A DNA stretch of 40,797 nt from contig CAYMUP010000006.1 of NCBI GenBank assembly GCA_964393815.1, positions 1 to 40,797 on the forward strand, written 5' to 3'. This DNA is from JAGXIT01 sp964393815 (GTDB taxonomy: Bacteria > Patescibacteriota > Saccharimonadia > Saccharimonadales > UBA4665). A program made the translations under genes and the position numbers. Below are positions 1-6,997 of the stretch, one piece after another (position 1 is the stretch's first letter; every line of letters begins with the position of its first letter). The notes under the pieces were generated by a model. It was given only the letters and a program-made list of their open reading frames with translations, had not been told where the DNA came from and did no database searches.

Positions 1-368
1 CCTCGCTTGGCTTCGTGACTTCCCGGACGAATTATTGAGGCGTCTGTGATACCCGCTCTTGTCAGCTCCTCAATGGTTTGTCCTACAAGTTGCACCGTCG
101 GAACTACAATAAGCGTTTTTAGATTTGCTTCACGAACGATTTCACTAAAAATGACTGTTTTACCGACGCCGGTAGGAAGGCTGACATATCCTTTCGATTT
201 ATTCGCAAAAAATTTAAGAAGGTGATTTATGACAGGTTTTTGGGCGGGTCGGAGTCTCTGGACTTGCTCACTTTCAAGATAACTAGCTATGTTACCGCAG
301 ACTTGTCTCCGTAAACCAACTGGCACTTCGCCTGTTCGAGTGAGGGTTAAATCGTGCAGAGCTCTCAA
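1..368 (-). CDS. Superfamily II DNA/RNA helicase, N-terminal part (cut by window edge)
   Basis: Reading the minus strand from about 390 down gives an open frame that runs off the window at base 1. It contains a Walker A motif, SLPTGVGKTVIFSEI, followed by LKTLIVVPTVQLVGQTIEEL, which matches motifs I and Ia of superfamily II helicases such as type III restriction/UvsW-like ATPases. A Q-motif-like segment, QRLRPAQKPVINHLL, precedes the P-loop. Only about 120 residues are present, so substrate and subfamily cannot be judged. No ATG lies between the upstream in-frame stop and the motifs. I chose a TTG at 368; a GTG at 326 is the alternative. It follows the 413-aa orphan gene on the same strand almost without a gap, so the two are probably co-transcribed. 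ATPase/helicase identity is firm; the start is uncertain. Confidence 0.75.
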   Translation of the reverse strand, partial: MRALHDLTLTRTGEVPVGLRRQVCGNIASYLESEQVQRLRPAQKPVINHLLKFFANKSKGYVSLPTGVGKTVIFSEIVREANLKTLIVVPTVQLVGQTIEELTRAGITDASIIRPGSHEAKR

Positions 369-388
369 GGCAACACCCGGGAGGGGAT

Positions 389-1630
389 CTATGTCAGTTG
401 GGGTAAAAAATCAGACGCACCCACATTTAGATCATCGGGGCGCACACCTATTGGCTCACGAAAACCAAAGTAGCGGAAAAACTTCCCGTCAATTGGCCGT
501 TTAACTGCGTAAAAACCTCGTCCTTCATCGAAGAGGATTCTTGCTAAGTGTTCGACTTCTTTATGAAGGGCAGATAAGTCCCGCGCTACAGGCAACAGGG
601 AGAGCAGATCGCTGCTTAGCTTTTGCTCTGATTCTCCGGTAACCAGTAAACGTACAATTTGCGTTGCCAAAGGCGACAGCTGAACTCGTTTTCCTCGTAT
701 GTAATACTCTTTTGTGCCATTTCCATCTACGGCAACAAAACCCAGTCCATTGCGGGTTAAGGGCATGAATCCCACAGGGAGCTGATCGATATTAATCTCT
801 GGGTCAAGCATATCAAGTCCATACAACGGAAATTCTTCTTTTGGGCTCTTATCTGGCACCTCTGCTGCAGGTTCAGTTACATCTGCTGGTTCAGGTTGCA
901 CATTGCTTTTAATAACATCTTCGAAATTGTTAACCGCTGATGAGCTTTCTTCTGTGGGCAAAAGATCGGGGTTTTTGTCTATTTCTAGCCAATAGAGCCT
1001 ATTCATCGTCGCACCACTTGCCTTGAGTCCGGAGCCGAACTGAGGATGAGCTATAATTGCTTTTATTGCTGTTGTTAGCGCTTGCCTTGCGGCCATTTGA
1101 GTCATATTAGGGTTAGCTTCCAAGATAACGCTCCTCAGAGAGGCCGGCGAGAGTTTCTCACCGTTTGCCTGTATGAGTCTCGCATACACTAGCTGTGCAC
1201 GTGGCGTTAAACCAGGAAAGTTCTCTTGGGCATTTTCTTCTTGCTCGGCCGTCTCCTCTGACGGAAGTATTTTGCCTGTCTCTATATCTGGACCTAAGCT
1301 TTCAGGTACATCACTATCAGGAACATCGTCATGCCCCAAATGTGCGGCTACATGTCCATCTTCTTCAGGTATAACCACCTCTGGAAGTGGTTTAGGCTCA
1401 GGCAGTGCATGGACGGGCTGATCTAGTGATTGAGACGATTCAGCTTCTAGGATTTCGTTCATCACTCCCTGAACGCCTTTACCAAAAGATGCCAAGTTTG
1501 CAAAATATCCGAGAGTGCGAAGGTACTGCTCTGTATCTCCTCGCTCTGCTATCTCGCCTAGCACTGTATCGAGCATTTGGACCGCTCTCTCAAATACACT
1601 CACCATTGGATCAGTTTCGACACTGGGCAT
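389..1630 (-). CDS. Orphan 413-aa acidic protein
   Basis: I do not recognise this protein. It starts at an ATG with a Shine-Dalgarno-like GAGGAA about 6 nt upstream. The N-terminal 70 residues look helical (DPMVSVFERAVQMLDTVL). A long acidic, proline-rich linker follows (about residues 75-140), then a folded-looking segment with PRAQLVYARLIQANGEKLSPASLRSV that could be helix-turn-helix-like. The C-terminal third contains KEYYIRGKRVQLSPLATQIVRLL. No signal peptide or membrane segment is visible. It lies immediately upstream of the helicase gene on the same strand, which suggests a two-gene unit, perhaps a helicase partner, but that is inference from position only. It is divergent from the DUF3048 gene. 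Confidence 0.7.
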   Translation of the reverse strand: MPSVETDPMVSVFERAVQMLDTVLGEIAERGDTEQYLRTLGYFANLASFGKGVQGVMNEILEAESSQSLDQPVHALPEPKPLPEVVIPEEDGHVAAHLGHDDVPDSDVPESLGPDIETGKILPSEETAEQEENAQENFPGLTPRAQLVYARLIQANGEKLSPASLRSVILEANPNMTQMAARQALTTAIKAIIAHPQFGSGLKASGATMNRLYWLEIDKNPDLLPTEESSSAVNNFEDVIKSNVQPEPADVTEPAAEVPDKSPKEEFPLYGLDMLDPEINIDQLPVGFMPLTRNGLGFVAVDGNGTKEYYIRGKRVQLSPLATQIVRLLVTGESEQKLSSDLLSLLPVARDLSALHKEVEHLARILFDEGRGFYAVKRPIDGKFFRYFGFREPIGVRPDDLNVGASDFLPQLT

Positions 1631-1703
1631 GTACGTTTCCTCGTTACTTTTACTGCATAGTACGGAAACTACTATCCAGATGCAAGCATGAGCGGTATTC
1701 TGT

Positions 1704-1709
1704 TACAAT
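1704..1709 (+). promoter_or_regulatory. -10 box 6 nt before the DUF3048 start codon
   Basis: TACAAT preceded by TGT (extended -10) ends only 6 nt before the ATG at 1716. A transcript starting the usual distance downstream would begin at or next to the start codon, so a leaderless mRNA is predicted. No good -35 is visible. Confidence 0.45.
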
Positions 1710-1715
1710 AGCGTC

Positions 1716-2972
1716 ATGCAAAGTGATTTTAAGCCGTTTCGGCGAAAACCTACAGTAGATCAAATTGACACAAAAGACGACGCAGCAACCCCACCTCCTA
1801 AGCCCGTCTCGACACCATCCACAGCACCGGTTGAACCTCCTCCCAGCACTTCTGGTTTTTCACCACAGCCTGAGCGTTTTACAGACACCACAGACGAAGC
1901 TAATTCAAACGGTTTTATGCGTTTCTCGTGGACCCTTAACCGCAAGACTACCCTCCTGCTCGCAGGCCTAGCCCTCCTTCTTATAGGTGGAGCCTTGTTT
2001 GCTGTTCTCCAGACACGGCCAGACAACATGGGTGGCACCTACATTAGCAAAAAGCCGCCCAAACCCGTTATCAAACCGACAACAGTGGCTAGCAATCTGA
2101 GCGGCCTGCAGGTGCAGCCAGAGGTCAATGAGCGACCAGTCACCGGTGTTATGATCGAAAATAGTCTTGAGGCAAGGCCGCAAAGTGGCTTAGCACAGGC
2201 AAGTGTGGTTTTTGAAGCAATCGCCGAGGGGGGCATTACCCGGTTTCTCGCGCTTTACCAAGACAACGAAGCCGAAAGTCTTGGCCCCGTGCGAAGCGTC
2301 CGCCCCTATTATCTCCAGTGGTGTATGAGCTTTGACTGTGCGATCGCCCATGCTGGCGGCAGTCCTGAAGCACTCGCAAATGTCCGCGCGTGGGGCGTAA
2401 AAGACCTCGACCAGTTTGCGAACAGCGCTCCTTACAACCGTGTCAGCGACCGCTACGCACCTCACAACCTCTACACCTCTGTTGCCAAACTCCGCGAGCT
2501 TGAAGCAGCCAAAGGATACGGCAAGGCAAATTTTACCGCTCTAGCACGCAAGACAGCCGCTCCCAGCAAAACACCAAATGCCACTCAAATCTCTGTCAAT
2601 ATTTCTAGTGGCGCCTTCAATTCTACCTACGCGTATGATGCCAAGACTAACACCTACGCTCGCAATCAAAATGGGGGAGCGCACATGGTCGTAGAATCTG
2701 GTGGTCAACAAACTCAGCTCAAACCCACAACCATCGTCGCGATGACCATGCCATATGGTGTTGCCGCTGATAAGCACTCGCAGTACGGTGTGGTTGGTAG
2801 CGGAGAAGTCCGCGTCTTTCAAGATGGCACGGTCACTACTGGCACCTGGGCTAAGGCCGACACAGCCGCCCCACTCACGCTTACCGGCGCAGATGGCCAA
2901 CCGCTCGCTCTCAACCCCGGCCAGACCTGGTTTGTCGCCCTCTCCGCCTCAAACCTCGTCACCTACAAATAG
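1716..2972 (+). CDS. DUF3048 (YerB-like) membrane-anchored protein
   Basis: The extracytoplasmic part carries the signature of the DUF3048/YerB family: VTGVMIENSLEARPQSGL, then FEAIAEGGITRFLALY and LGPVRSVRPYYLQW. The N-terminus is cytoplasmic, proline-rich and polar (residues 1-70). A single transmembrane segment follows at about residues 77-97 (LLLAGLALLLIGGALFAVL), so the bulk of the protein lies outside the membrane. At 418 residues it is a little longer than typical because of the N-terminal tail. The biochemical function of the family is not known to me. It stands alone, divergent from the 413-aa orphan, and a -10 box sits directly before the start codon. The start ATG fits both the promoter and the membrane topology. 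Confidence 0.85.
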   Translation: MQSDFKPFRRKPTVDQIDTKDDAATPPPKPVSTPSTAPVEPPPSTSGFSPQPERFTDTTDEANSNGFMRFSWTLNRKTTLLLAGLALLLIGGALFAVLQTRPDNMGGTYISKKPPKPVIKPTTVASNLSGLQVQPEVNERPVTGVMIENSLEARPQSGLAQASVVFEAIAEGGITRFLALYQDNEAESLGPVRSVRPYYLQWCMSFDCAIAHAGGSPEALANVRAWGVKDLDQFANSAPYNRVSDRYAPHNLYTSVAKLRELEAAKGYGKANFTALARKTAAPSKTPNATQISVNISSGAFNSTYAYDAKTNTYARNQNGGAHMVVESGGQQTQLKPTTIVAMTMPYGVAADKHSQYGVVGSGEVRVFQDGTVTTGTWAKADTAAPLTLTGADGQPLALNPGQTWFVALSASNLVTYK

Positions 2973-3006
2973 CCTTTTCTAGAGATGATTTGTCGCGAAA
3001 ACTACA

Positions 3007-3129
3007 CTATGCAGGCCGTAAGCACGAGCGTATAGTAGAGCTTAGCCACGTGAGGACTGGCTGGTTAAAGGTCTTTACCTCGCGGACTATTTTACGGGCA
3101 ATCATACTTCGGTCACTGTGCGCCTTCAT
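3007..3129 (-). CDS. Possible small orphan protein (40 aa)
   Basis: An ATG-started minus-strand ORF encodes a basic peptide of 40 residues beginning MKAHSDRSMIARKIVREVKT and ending SCLRPA. There is a purine-rich AAGGAA about 13 nt upstream, which is further than ideal. Nothing in the sequence is recognisable. It fills the largest part of an otherwise empty intergenic region, but an ORF of this size can occur by chance, and the same DNA may instead form RNA structure. Low confidence. Confidence 0.2.
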   Translation of the reverse strand: MKAHSDRSMIARKIVREVKTFNQPVLTWLSSTIRSCLRPA

Positions 3130-3211
3130 TACAATTTTAGGTTCCTTATCCCACTCCTATAGTTAAGCGGTCTTAGGCGTGATAGGCACCTCCACTTTTG
3201 AAAATCCGTTG

Positions 3212-3242
3212 CCGAAAAACTAGAGCAGTAGTTCGGTTTTTT
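3212..3242 (+). terminator. Intrinsic terminator-like hairpin
   Basis: CCGAA (3212-3216) pairs with TTCGG (3232-3236) and CTA with TAG inside, followed directly by six T. It could end a short transcript from the upstream intergenic region or the DUF3048 transcript. Its T tract is also part of the left arm of the next inverted repeat. Confidence 0.5.
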
Positions 3243-3269
3243 GTCGTTCCTTAAGCTTTAACGACAAAA
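3239..3269. promoter_or_regulatory. Inverted repeat upstream of the umuDC-like cassette (candidate operator)
   Basis: Perfect 10-bp arms TTTTGTCGTT and AACGACAAAA flank an 11-bp spacer that contains AAGCTT. The repeat ends 36 nt before the first gene of the translesion cassette. Damage-inducible polymerase operons are normally repressed through such a site (LexA or another repressor), so an operator role is a reasonable inference. The sequence does not match the classical CTG-N10-CAG or GAAC-N4-GTTC SOS boxes. A role as an RNA hairpin is the alternative. Confidence 0.45.
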
Positions 3270-3305
3270 CCCCTCTCTCAAAAAATTGTAATGAAGGAGA
3301 AACCT

Positions 3306-3560
3306 ATGACCGTTATCAACCAGCCTGTTACCGTAAGCGCTTTTTACTTTATCGGACAAGAAATGAAAACGTTCCCACGTGCTATCGAGCACCGCGGACA
3401 ACTCGTCACATTCCAGACGGGGCTACGCTACCTGGTACAACGGGGGCAAGAGGCCGTGCGACTCTTTGACATGAGCGCCACAGATGGCCAGACCTACCGT
3501 TTGCGTCAAGATGGCAGCAGCTGGACGCTACTAGGGCGCCGCAGCGGAGAGGAGCAGTAA
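3306..3560 (+). CDS. Small orphan protein, first gene of the umuDC-like cassette (84 aa)
   Basis: I do not recognise it. The start at 3306 is preferred over the in-frame ATG at 3291, because AAGGAG lies 6 nt before 3306 and overlaps the codons after 3291. The protein is compact, soluble, and looks beta-rich (VSAFYFIGQEMKTFPRAIEH, then RGQLVTFQTGLRYLVQRG and QTYRLRQDGSSWTLLGRR). It lies 1 nt before the next small gene and leads a tight series ending in umuD-like and umuC genes. A role accessory to the translesion polymerase is inferred from position only. Confidence 0.7.
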   Translation: MTVINQPVTVSAFYFIGQEMKTFPRAIEHRGQLVTFQTGLRYLVQRGQEAVRLFDMSATDGQTYRLRQDGSSWTLLGRRSGEEQ

Positions 3561-3561
3561 T

Positions 3562-3744
3562 ATGACCCGCACCTATCTCACCGAAGACTTCGCCCAAATA
3601 CAGCGCTATTTCCCAAGCGCCGAACCACTCACTATCACCACTCCCTTTGACCTCACCGAGCGACCACCGACACGCCGCGTCTTTGCCGATGTCTTTCAGG
3701 AACCGTCTGTTCCGACCAGCTGGAGGGTGCGATGGACTATCTAG
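3562..3744 (+). CDS. Small orphan protein, second gene of the umuDC-like cassette (60 aa)
   Basis: The ATG at 3562 is preceded by GGAGAGGAG, a strong ribosome binding site lying in the end of the previous gene. The product, 60 residues beginning MTRTYLTEDFAQIQRYFPSA, has no motif I recognise. Its last 13 nt overlap the start of the UmuD-like gene, so translation of the two is likely coupled. With UmuD proteins the N-terminal arm precedes the cleavage site; this peptide could conceivably supply a separate equivalent, but nothing in the sequence proves that. Confidence 0.6.
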   Translation: MTRTYLTEDFAQIQRYFPSAEPLTITTPFDLTERPPTRRVFADVFQEPSVPTSWRVRWTI

Positions 3745-4091
3745 ACAACTTGCTCGCTGAGGTTACGCTAGACACGGGCACCGATGTCGGCGTGCATGCT
3801 GGTTTTCCAAACCCCGCCGCCGAGCGTAGCCGTACGCCGCTTAGTCTCGACCGACTACTTGTGCGTTCGCCGAGCAGCACCTATTTTTTCCGCATACGCG
3901 GCCACCACTGGCACCGCCTGGGCGTGTTTGACGGCGATATTGCCGTCATCGACCGAGCTCGCACGCCAAGCCCAGGTAAAATCGTAGTTGCCATAACAGA
4001 TACCGGTGAGCTCGTTTTAACAAAATGGGGTGAAATACGCCTCGAGCAGCTCTGGGGTGTGGTCACCGCCACCATCCACCCCTGCGAGTGA
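3732..4091 (+). CDS. UmuD-like S24-family protein lacking the catalytic serine
   Basis: The 119-aa product aligns by eye with UmuD. HAGFPNPAAERS corresponds to the self-cleavage region (CGFPSPAADYVE in E. coli UmuD), followed by LSLDRLLVRSPSSTYFFRIRG, VFDGDIAVIDRA and PSPGKIVVAITDTGELVLTK. In UmuD and LexA the nucleophilic Ser sits in a GDSM-like motif just after this strand. Here that position reads RGHHWHRLG, so the Ser is absent; a lysine is present in ELVLTK where the catalytic Lys would lie. UmuD cleaves itself on the RecA filament to activate UmuC. This homologue should not do so by the normal mechanism, so it may be a constitutive partner, or His may have another role. It overlaps the preceding small gene and lies upstream of umuC. 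Confidence 0.8.
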   Translation: MDYLDNLLAEVTLDTGTDVGVHAGFPNPAAERSRTPLSLDRLLVRSPSSTYFFRIRGHHWHRLGVFDGDIAVIDRARTPSPGKIVVAITDTGELVLTKWGEIRLEQLWGVVTATIHPCE

Positions 4092-4161
4092 GAGAGTCAA
4101 GAGATATGAGATTTTGCCAAACGTAGGTCGCCGCCAGAGCCGGGGATGCATAACGACTGAT

Positions 4162-4255
4162 TTGAATGTATGCAACCAGCCACCCTGAGTGGAGGAGAAT
4201 GTTTGAACGAAGTGAGTTTCGCACGAAACCAGAGTGGCTGGTTGCATACATTCAA
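4162..4255. repeat. MITE-like element with perfect 22-bp terminal inverted repeats
   Basis: A 94-bp unit between the umuD-like and umuC genes. The left arm (4162-4183, beginning TTGAATGTATGC) is the exact reverse complement of the right arm (4234-4255). The interior contains AACGAAGTGAGTTTCGC, itself partly palindromic. The shape fits a non-autonomous mobile or REP-type element. No transposase is present. In RNA it would form a very stable hairpin between two genes of one operon, so it could tune umuC expression. Confidence 0.75.
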
Positions 4256-4290
4256 GTAAGCCGGTCGTTTGCTTCTCCCCGGTGGGTTTT

Positions 4291-4316
4291 GGTTCTTTTG
4301 ACCAGGCAAAAGAACC
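4291..4316. repeat. Short hairpin just before umuC
   Basis: GGTTCTTTTG and CAAAAGAACC form a perfect 10-bp stem around ACCAGG, 20 nt before the umuC ATG. It may belong to the same repeat-rich insertion as the 94-bp element upstream, and it could occlude or set the distance to the ribosome binding region. Confidence 0.6.
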
Positions 4317-4335
4317 AGGTAATAGAAAAGAGAAC

Positions 4336-5877
4336 ATGTACGCACTTATTGATAGCAACAATTTTTTTGTCAGCTGTGAGCGACTCTTTCGCCCCGAGTT
4401 TGAAGGCGTCCCCACTGTAGTACTCAGCAGCAACGACGGCTGTGCCGTATCGCGGAGTAGTGAAGCTAAGGCGCTTGGCGTTGCCATGGGCGAACCACTC
4501 CATAAGCTCCGTGAGCGCTTTGAGATTATAAAACCAGGAAATAAACTAAAGTTAAGAGATAGGAATCGAGAGACAAGGGGAGAGAGCAAACCACCCGTAG
4601 CGGTCTTTAGCGCAAACTTTGAGCTCTACGGAGACATCAGCGAACGCATCGTGACCCTACTATGCAGCATCACCCCGCACATCGAGATTTATAGTGTCGA
4701 CGAAGCTTTTTTAGACCTCAGCGCTCTCGATATCACCGGTTACGAAGCTTGGGGCAAGGCAGTACGCGCTACCATCCTGCGTAACATCGGCATCCCCGTT
4801 AGTGTAGGTGTAGCCCCTACCAAAACCCTCTGCAAGCTCGCCAATCACTGGGCCAAAAAGCACCCAGACACCGATGGCGTATGGGTGCTAGAGCCTAGCG
4901 TCAATAGCCAAGAAGGAGGAGAGGAGCCTAAGCCGCTAGGCAGCGGCAAAAAAGACTGGATCCCCGGTCGGGTCGGGGATGACGAACAGGGAAGTCAGGA
5001 ACGTGCACTTTCCCGTCATTCCCGCACAGGCGGGAATCCAGTCAGTCAAACGGTCGGCGTAGCCGATAGAAAATCCGTTCAGAACTCTGAATTCCGAATT
5101 TTGAATTCCGTCCCCGTCAGTGACGTCTGGGGCGTGGGCTGGCGGCTCGCGCCAAAGTTAAGAGCCTACGGCGTCCACACTGCGCTTGACCTGGCTCGCA
5201 TGCGCCCCCAACTTGCCCAACAGCTCATGGGCGTGCAGGGCAGACGTATGGTGATGGAGCTAAACGGCACCCGCTGCCTGCCACTCAACCCCGCCACCAA
5301 ACCACAACACATGATTGCCCGTGGCCGCCAGTTTGGCCGTGACGCCCGCGACCTCGCCACCATATCGGCCGCTGTCACCGCCATGGCCACCCGCGCTTGT
5401 GCCGAGTTACGACGCGAGCATCAGCGCGCCTACGCTGCTTCGCTCTACCTCTCGACCAATCGCCGTAAACCCAATTATCACAGCGCTTTTTTAACCGTAC
5501 CTTTCGTGGCTGCCACCAGCGACACGGGCACCATTTGCCAGGCACTCATAGAAACTCTGGCCAACTCGCCTGACCACCTAGGCTACACCTACCATAAAGC
5601 CGAGGTCATCTTGCACGCTCTCACGGGTGCTAATGAAACCCAGCTCGACCTACTCGGCGAGGTAAATTTGCATAAAACCGCCCGCAGCGACCGCCGCATG
5701 GCCGCCTTTGACCACCTACGCGCCAAATATGGGCCAACCGCCCTCATGTATGCCTCTGAACGCACTAGCGACGCCTGGAAACCACGCAAAGGTCATAGCA
5801 GTCCCAGATACACCAGTACCTGGTTAGACCTCCCAGAGGCCCGCCTTACGCCGCTTCGGGAACTTCAAGAGCTTTAG
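4336..5877 (+). CDS. umuC: Y-family translesion DNA polymerase (UmuC/Pol V catalytic subunit) with in-frame repeat insertion
   Basis: The start at 4336 begins with the family N-terminus MYALIDSNNFFVSCERLF. Fingers/palm motifs follow: VVLSSNDGCAVSRSSEAKALG, then EIYSVDEAFLDL with the catalytic Asp-Glu pair, and GVAPTKTLCKLANHWAKK. A helix-hairpin-helix segment, VSDVWGVGWRLAPKLRAYGV, and the little-finger domain complete it. At 513 residues it is about 90 longer than E. coli UmuC. Much of the excess is an abnormal stretch around residues 190-255 between palm and HhH, encoded by palindromic repeat DNA without a stop or frame change. The 3' end overlaps the convergent gene at 5846 by 32 nt. It bypasses DNA lesions, presumably with the UmuD-like protein. 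Whether the insertion leaves the enzyme active is not known. Confidence 0.93.
   Translation: MYALIDSNNFFVSCERLFRPEFEGVPTVVLSSNDGCAVSRSSEAKALGVAMGEPLHKLRERFEIIKPGNKLKLRDRNRETRGESKPPVAVFSANFELYGDISERIVTLLCSITPHIEIYSVDEAFLDLSALDITGYEAWGKAVRATILRNIGIPVSVGVAPTKTLCKLANHWAKKHPDTDGVWVLEPSVNSQEGGEEPKPLGSGKKDWIPGRVGDDEQGSQERALSRHSRTGGNPVSQTVGVADRKSVQNSEFRILNSVPVSDVWGVGWRLAPKLRAYGVHTALDLARMRPQLAQQLMGVQGRRMVMELNGTRCLPLNPATKPQHMIARGRQFGRDARDLATISAAVTAMATRACAELRREHQRAYAASLYLSTNRRKPNYHSAFLTVPFVAATSDTGTICQALIETLANSPDHLGYTYHKAEVILHALTGANETQLDLLGEVNLHKTARSDRRMAAFDHLRAKYGPTALMYASERTSDAWKPRKGHSSPRYTSTWLDLPEARLTPLRELQEL
4956..5041. repeat. Composite palindromic repeat inserted in frame within umuC
   Basis: Two related units in opposite orientation. 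At 4956-4984 the sequence starts CTGGATCCCC and ends GGGGATGACG, forming a TCCCC/GGGGA hairpin. At 5014-5041 it starts CGTCATTCCCGC and ends GCGGGAATCCAG, an 8-bp stem ATTCCCGC/GCGGGAAT. The outer ends are mutual reverse complements with few differences. A further AATTC-rich imperfect palindrome follows at about 5080-5110. All of it is translated as part of the polymerase. Confidence 0.8.
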
Positions 5878-6511
5878 GTCGATTCCTAAATAGTTCCACA
5901 AACTGCGAAGTCATACGATTTACTTCAACAGTCCGAACACCGTCTAAATTGCGTAAATCTTTAACCTCCATCCCAAGAAGCTCAAAAATCATTTGTAGGG
6001 CCTCTGGTGTAGGTTCTGGCAGGGCCGCAACGGTGAGAGCTTCGTCTAGGTTTTTTGCCTCTGGACAAGATAAGTTTTTGGCTACCCCTCCATAAAAACC
6101 CAAGCCGGGCAATATTCCCCTAACTTTTTTGGCAACCTCTGCATCTTCAAAATGCAACGTCGTGACAGAAAGCACTTTACTGCCAAGGCGATTTGCAACA
6201 ACCCGATGAGCGAGCGACTCACGTATTGATTCACCTACCTGCATACCGACCCCAGAAGGCAAAGGTTCAGAAAAACGAACCCCGTGCATTGCTGGGTAGC
6301 ATGCCTCATTACCAGGCGCGAGCTCTATCCTAACACCAGCCGGTAAAACTGATCTTACGCCCTCCCAGTCAGCGGGCGAATCACCTGGCACGATCGTTCG
6401 GAAACCATCAATACCAGAAAGTTGCTGAGGGTACTCCGGCGCGCCATTTCTATCATGCTCAAAAGGTCCATTGTAATTAAATATAGGATGAAGTCGATTA
6501 GGAGAAGACAT
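5846..6511 (-). CDS. Orphan 221-aa protein, member of the palindrome cluster
   Basis: Not recognised. The ATG at 6511 follows AAAGGATCTCTAGAT, a fair ribosome binding site. The sequence is soluble, with no signal peptide or membrane span. Noticeable segments are GDSPADWEGVRSVLPAGVRI, then a helical C-terminal half with LHFEDAEVAKKVRGILPGLG and ALQMIFELLGMEVKDLRNL. Upstream, the palindrome at 6581-6610 contains TTGACA, followed after 17 bp by TATTCT, a plausible promoter overlapping the operator. The gene converges on umuC and overlaps its last 32 nt. It is the most downstream of five orphan genes on this strand that appear to share one regulator. Confidence 0.7.
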   Translation of the reverse strand: MSSPNRLHPIFNYNGPFEHDRNGAPEYPQQLSGIDGFRTIVPGDSPADWEGVRSVLPAGVRIELAPGNEACYPAMHGVRFSEPLPSGVGMQVGESIRESLAHRVVANRLGSKVLSVTTLHFEDAEVAKKVRGILPGLGFYGGVAKNLSCPEAKNLDEALTVAALPEPTPEALQMIFELLGMEVKDLRNLDGVRTVEVNRMTSQFVELFRNRPKALEVPEAA

Positions 6512-6580
6512 ATCTAGAGATCCTTTCTTAAAGAAAACGATAGTGGCTATGGTAGACCTAGGCTAGAATAGGCGCAAGGC

Positions 6581-6610
6581 AAAGTGGTGTCAAAAAAATG
6601 ATGCCACTTT
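6581..6610. promoter_or_regulatory. Palindromic operator, copy A
   Basis: Arms AAAGTGGTGTCA and TGATGCCACTTT around a short A-rich centre; two arm positions differ (T/C, G/A). It lies 70 nt upstream of the 221-aa gene, and the minus-strand half supplies TTGACA with TATTCT at 17-bp spacing, so a bound protein would block RNA polymerase. It also covers the stop codon of the 75-aa gene. Confidence 0.7.
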
Positions 6611-6836
6611 AGGCCGTCAGAGATAGGCCTGGGGCTTCTACGGCAGACGAAAGTGCAGACGCACCTACAGCAATAGAGATTGGGATCACTTTGGCGCCCC
6701 CCTCTTCAGGTGAAACAACGCCCATACGCCCCAGACACTCTGCTATTACAGCGCGGTGACGCTGCTGGGCATCTAGCGCGTGCTTAGAAAGCTCATCAGG
6801 TCCTATCCAACCAAAAGAATGCGGGTGAGATGACAT
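6609..6836 (-). CDS. Small orphan protein (75 aa) of the palindrome cluster
   Basis: Not recognised. It starts MSSHPHSFGWIGPDELSKHA, with a helical segment LDAQQRHRAVIAECLGRMGV, and ends in a small-residue, hydrophobic tail (IPISIAVGASALSSAVEAPG) that is too polar for a confident membrane span. GAGG lies 8 nt before the ATG. Palindrome copy B is about 105 nt upstream, leaving a leader of unusual length for so small a gene. The first residues MSSxPxxxxxI resemble the start of the 221-aa neighbour only superficially. Confidence 0.6.
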   Translation of the reverse strand: MSSHPHSFGWIGPDELSKHALDAQQRHRAVIAECLGRMGVVSPEEGGAKVIPISIAVGASALSSAVEAPGLSLTA

Positions 6837-6939
6837 AGTAATAACCTCATTTACGATTGATGGTCACGGAACGATGAGAGACCGAAATATCCGTGGTGAT
6901 GATTATCTTACTGCCTAAATAGGCGTATTTCTACCCGAA

Positions 6940-6963
6940 GTGGTGTCAAATTTTTGACACCAC
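6940..6963. promoter_or_regulatory. Palindromic operator, copy B (perfect)
   Basis: Perfect 11-bp arms GTGGTGTCAAA and TTTGACACCAC around a TT centre; this is the best copy of the four. It is in the upstream region of the 75-aa gene (minus strand) and downstream of the 80-aa gene. The right half on either strand reads TTGACA, a consensus -35. Confidence 0.8.
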
Positions 6964-6997
6964 AGTTGTTTTTTAGAGATTAAAACTAGTTACTGTA

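Larger units (their letters stand above)
2973..3305. other. Intergenic region of 333 nt before the umuDC-like cassette
   Basis: No gene over 60 aa lies here. It contains a stem-forming segment (CGTGAGG near 3049 with CCTCGCG near 3088), a terminator hairpin at 3212-3242 and a strong inverted repeat at 3239-3269. A 14-nt sequence, AATTGTAATGAAGG, occurs at 3284-3297 on the plus strand and again on the minus strand at 3124-3137, as an inverted pair. A possible 40-codon minus-strand ORF is listed separately. Confidence 0.5.

Noticed and set aside
4234..4335. Longer UmuC starting at the GTG at 4234
   Set aside because: The extra 34 codons lie in the right arm of the MITE-like repeat and in a hairpin; the family N-terminus begins exactly at the ATG at 4336.
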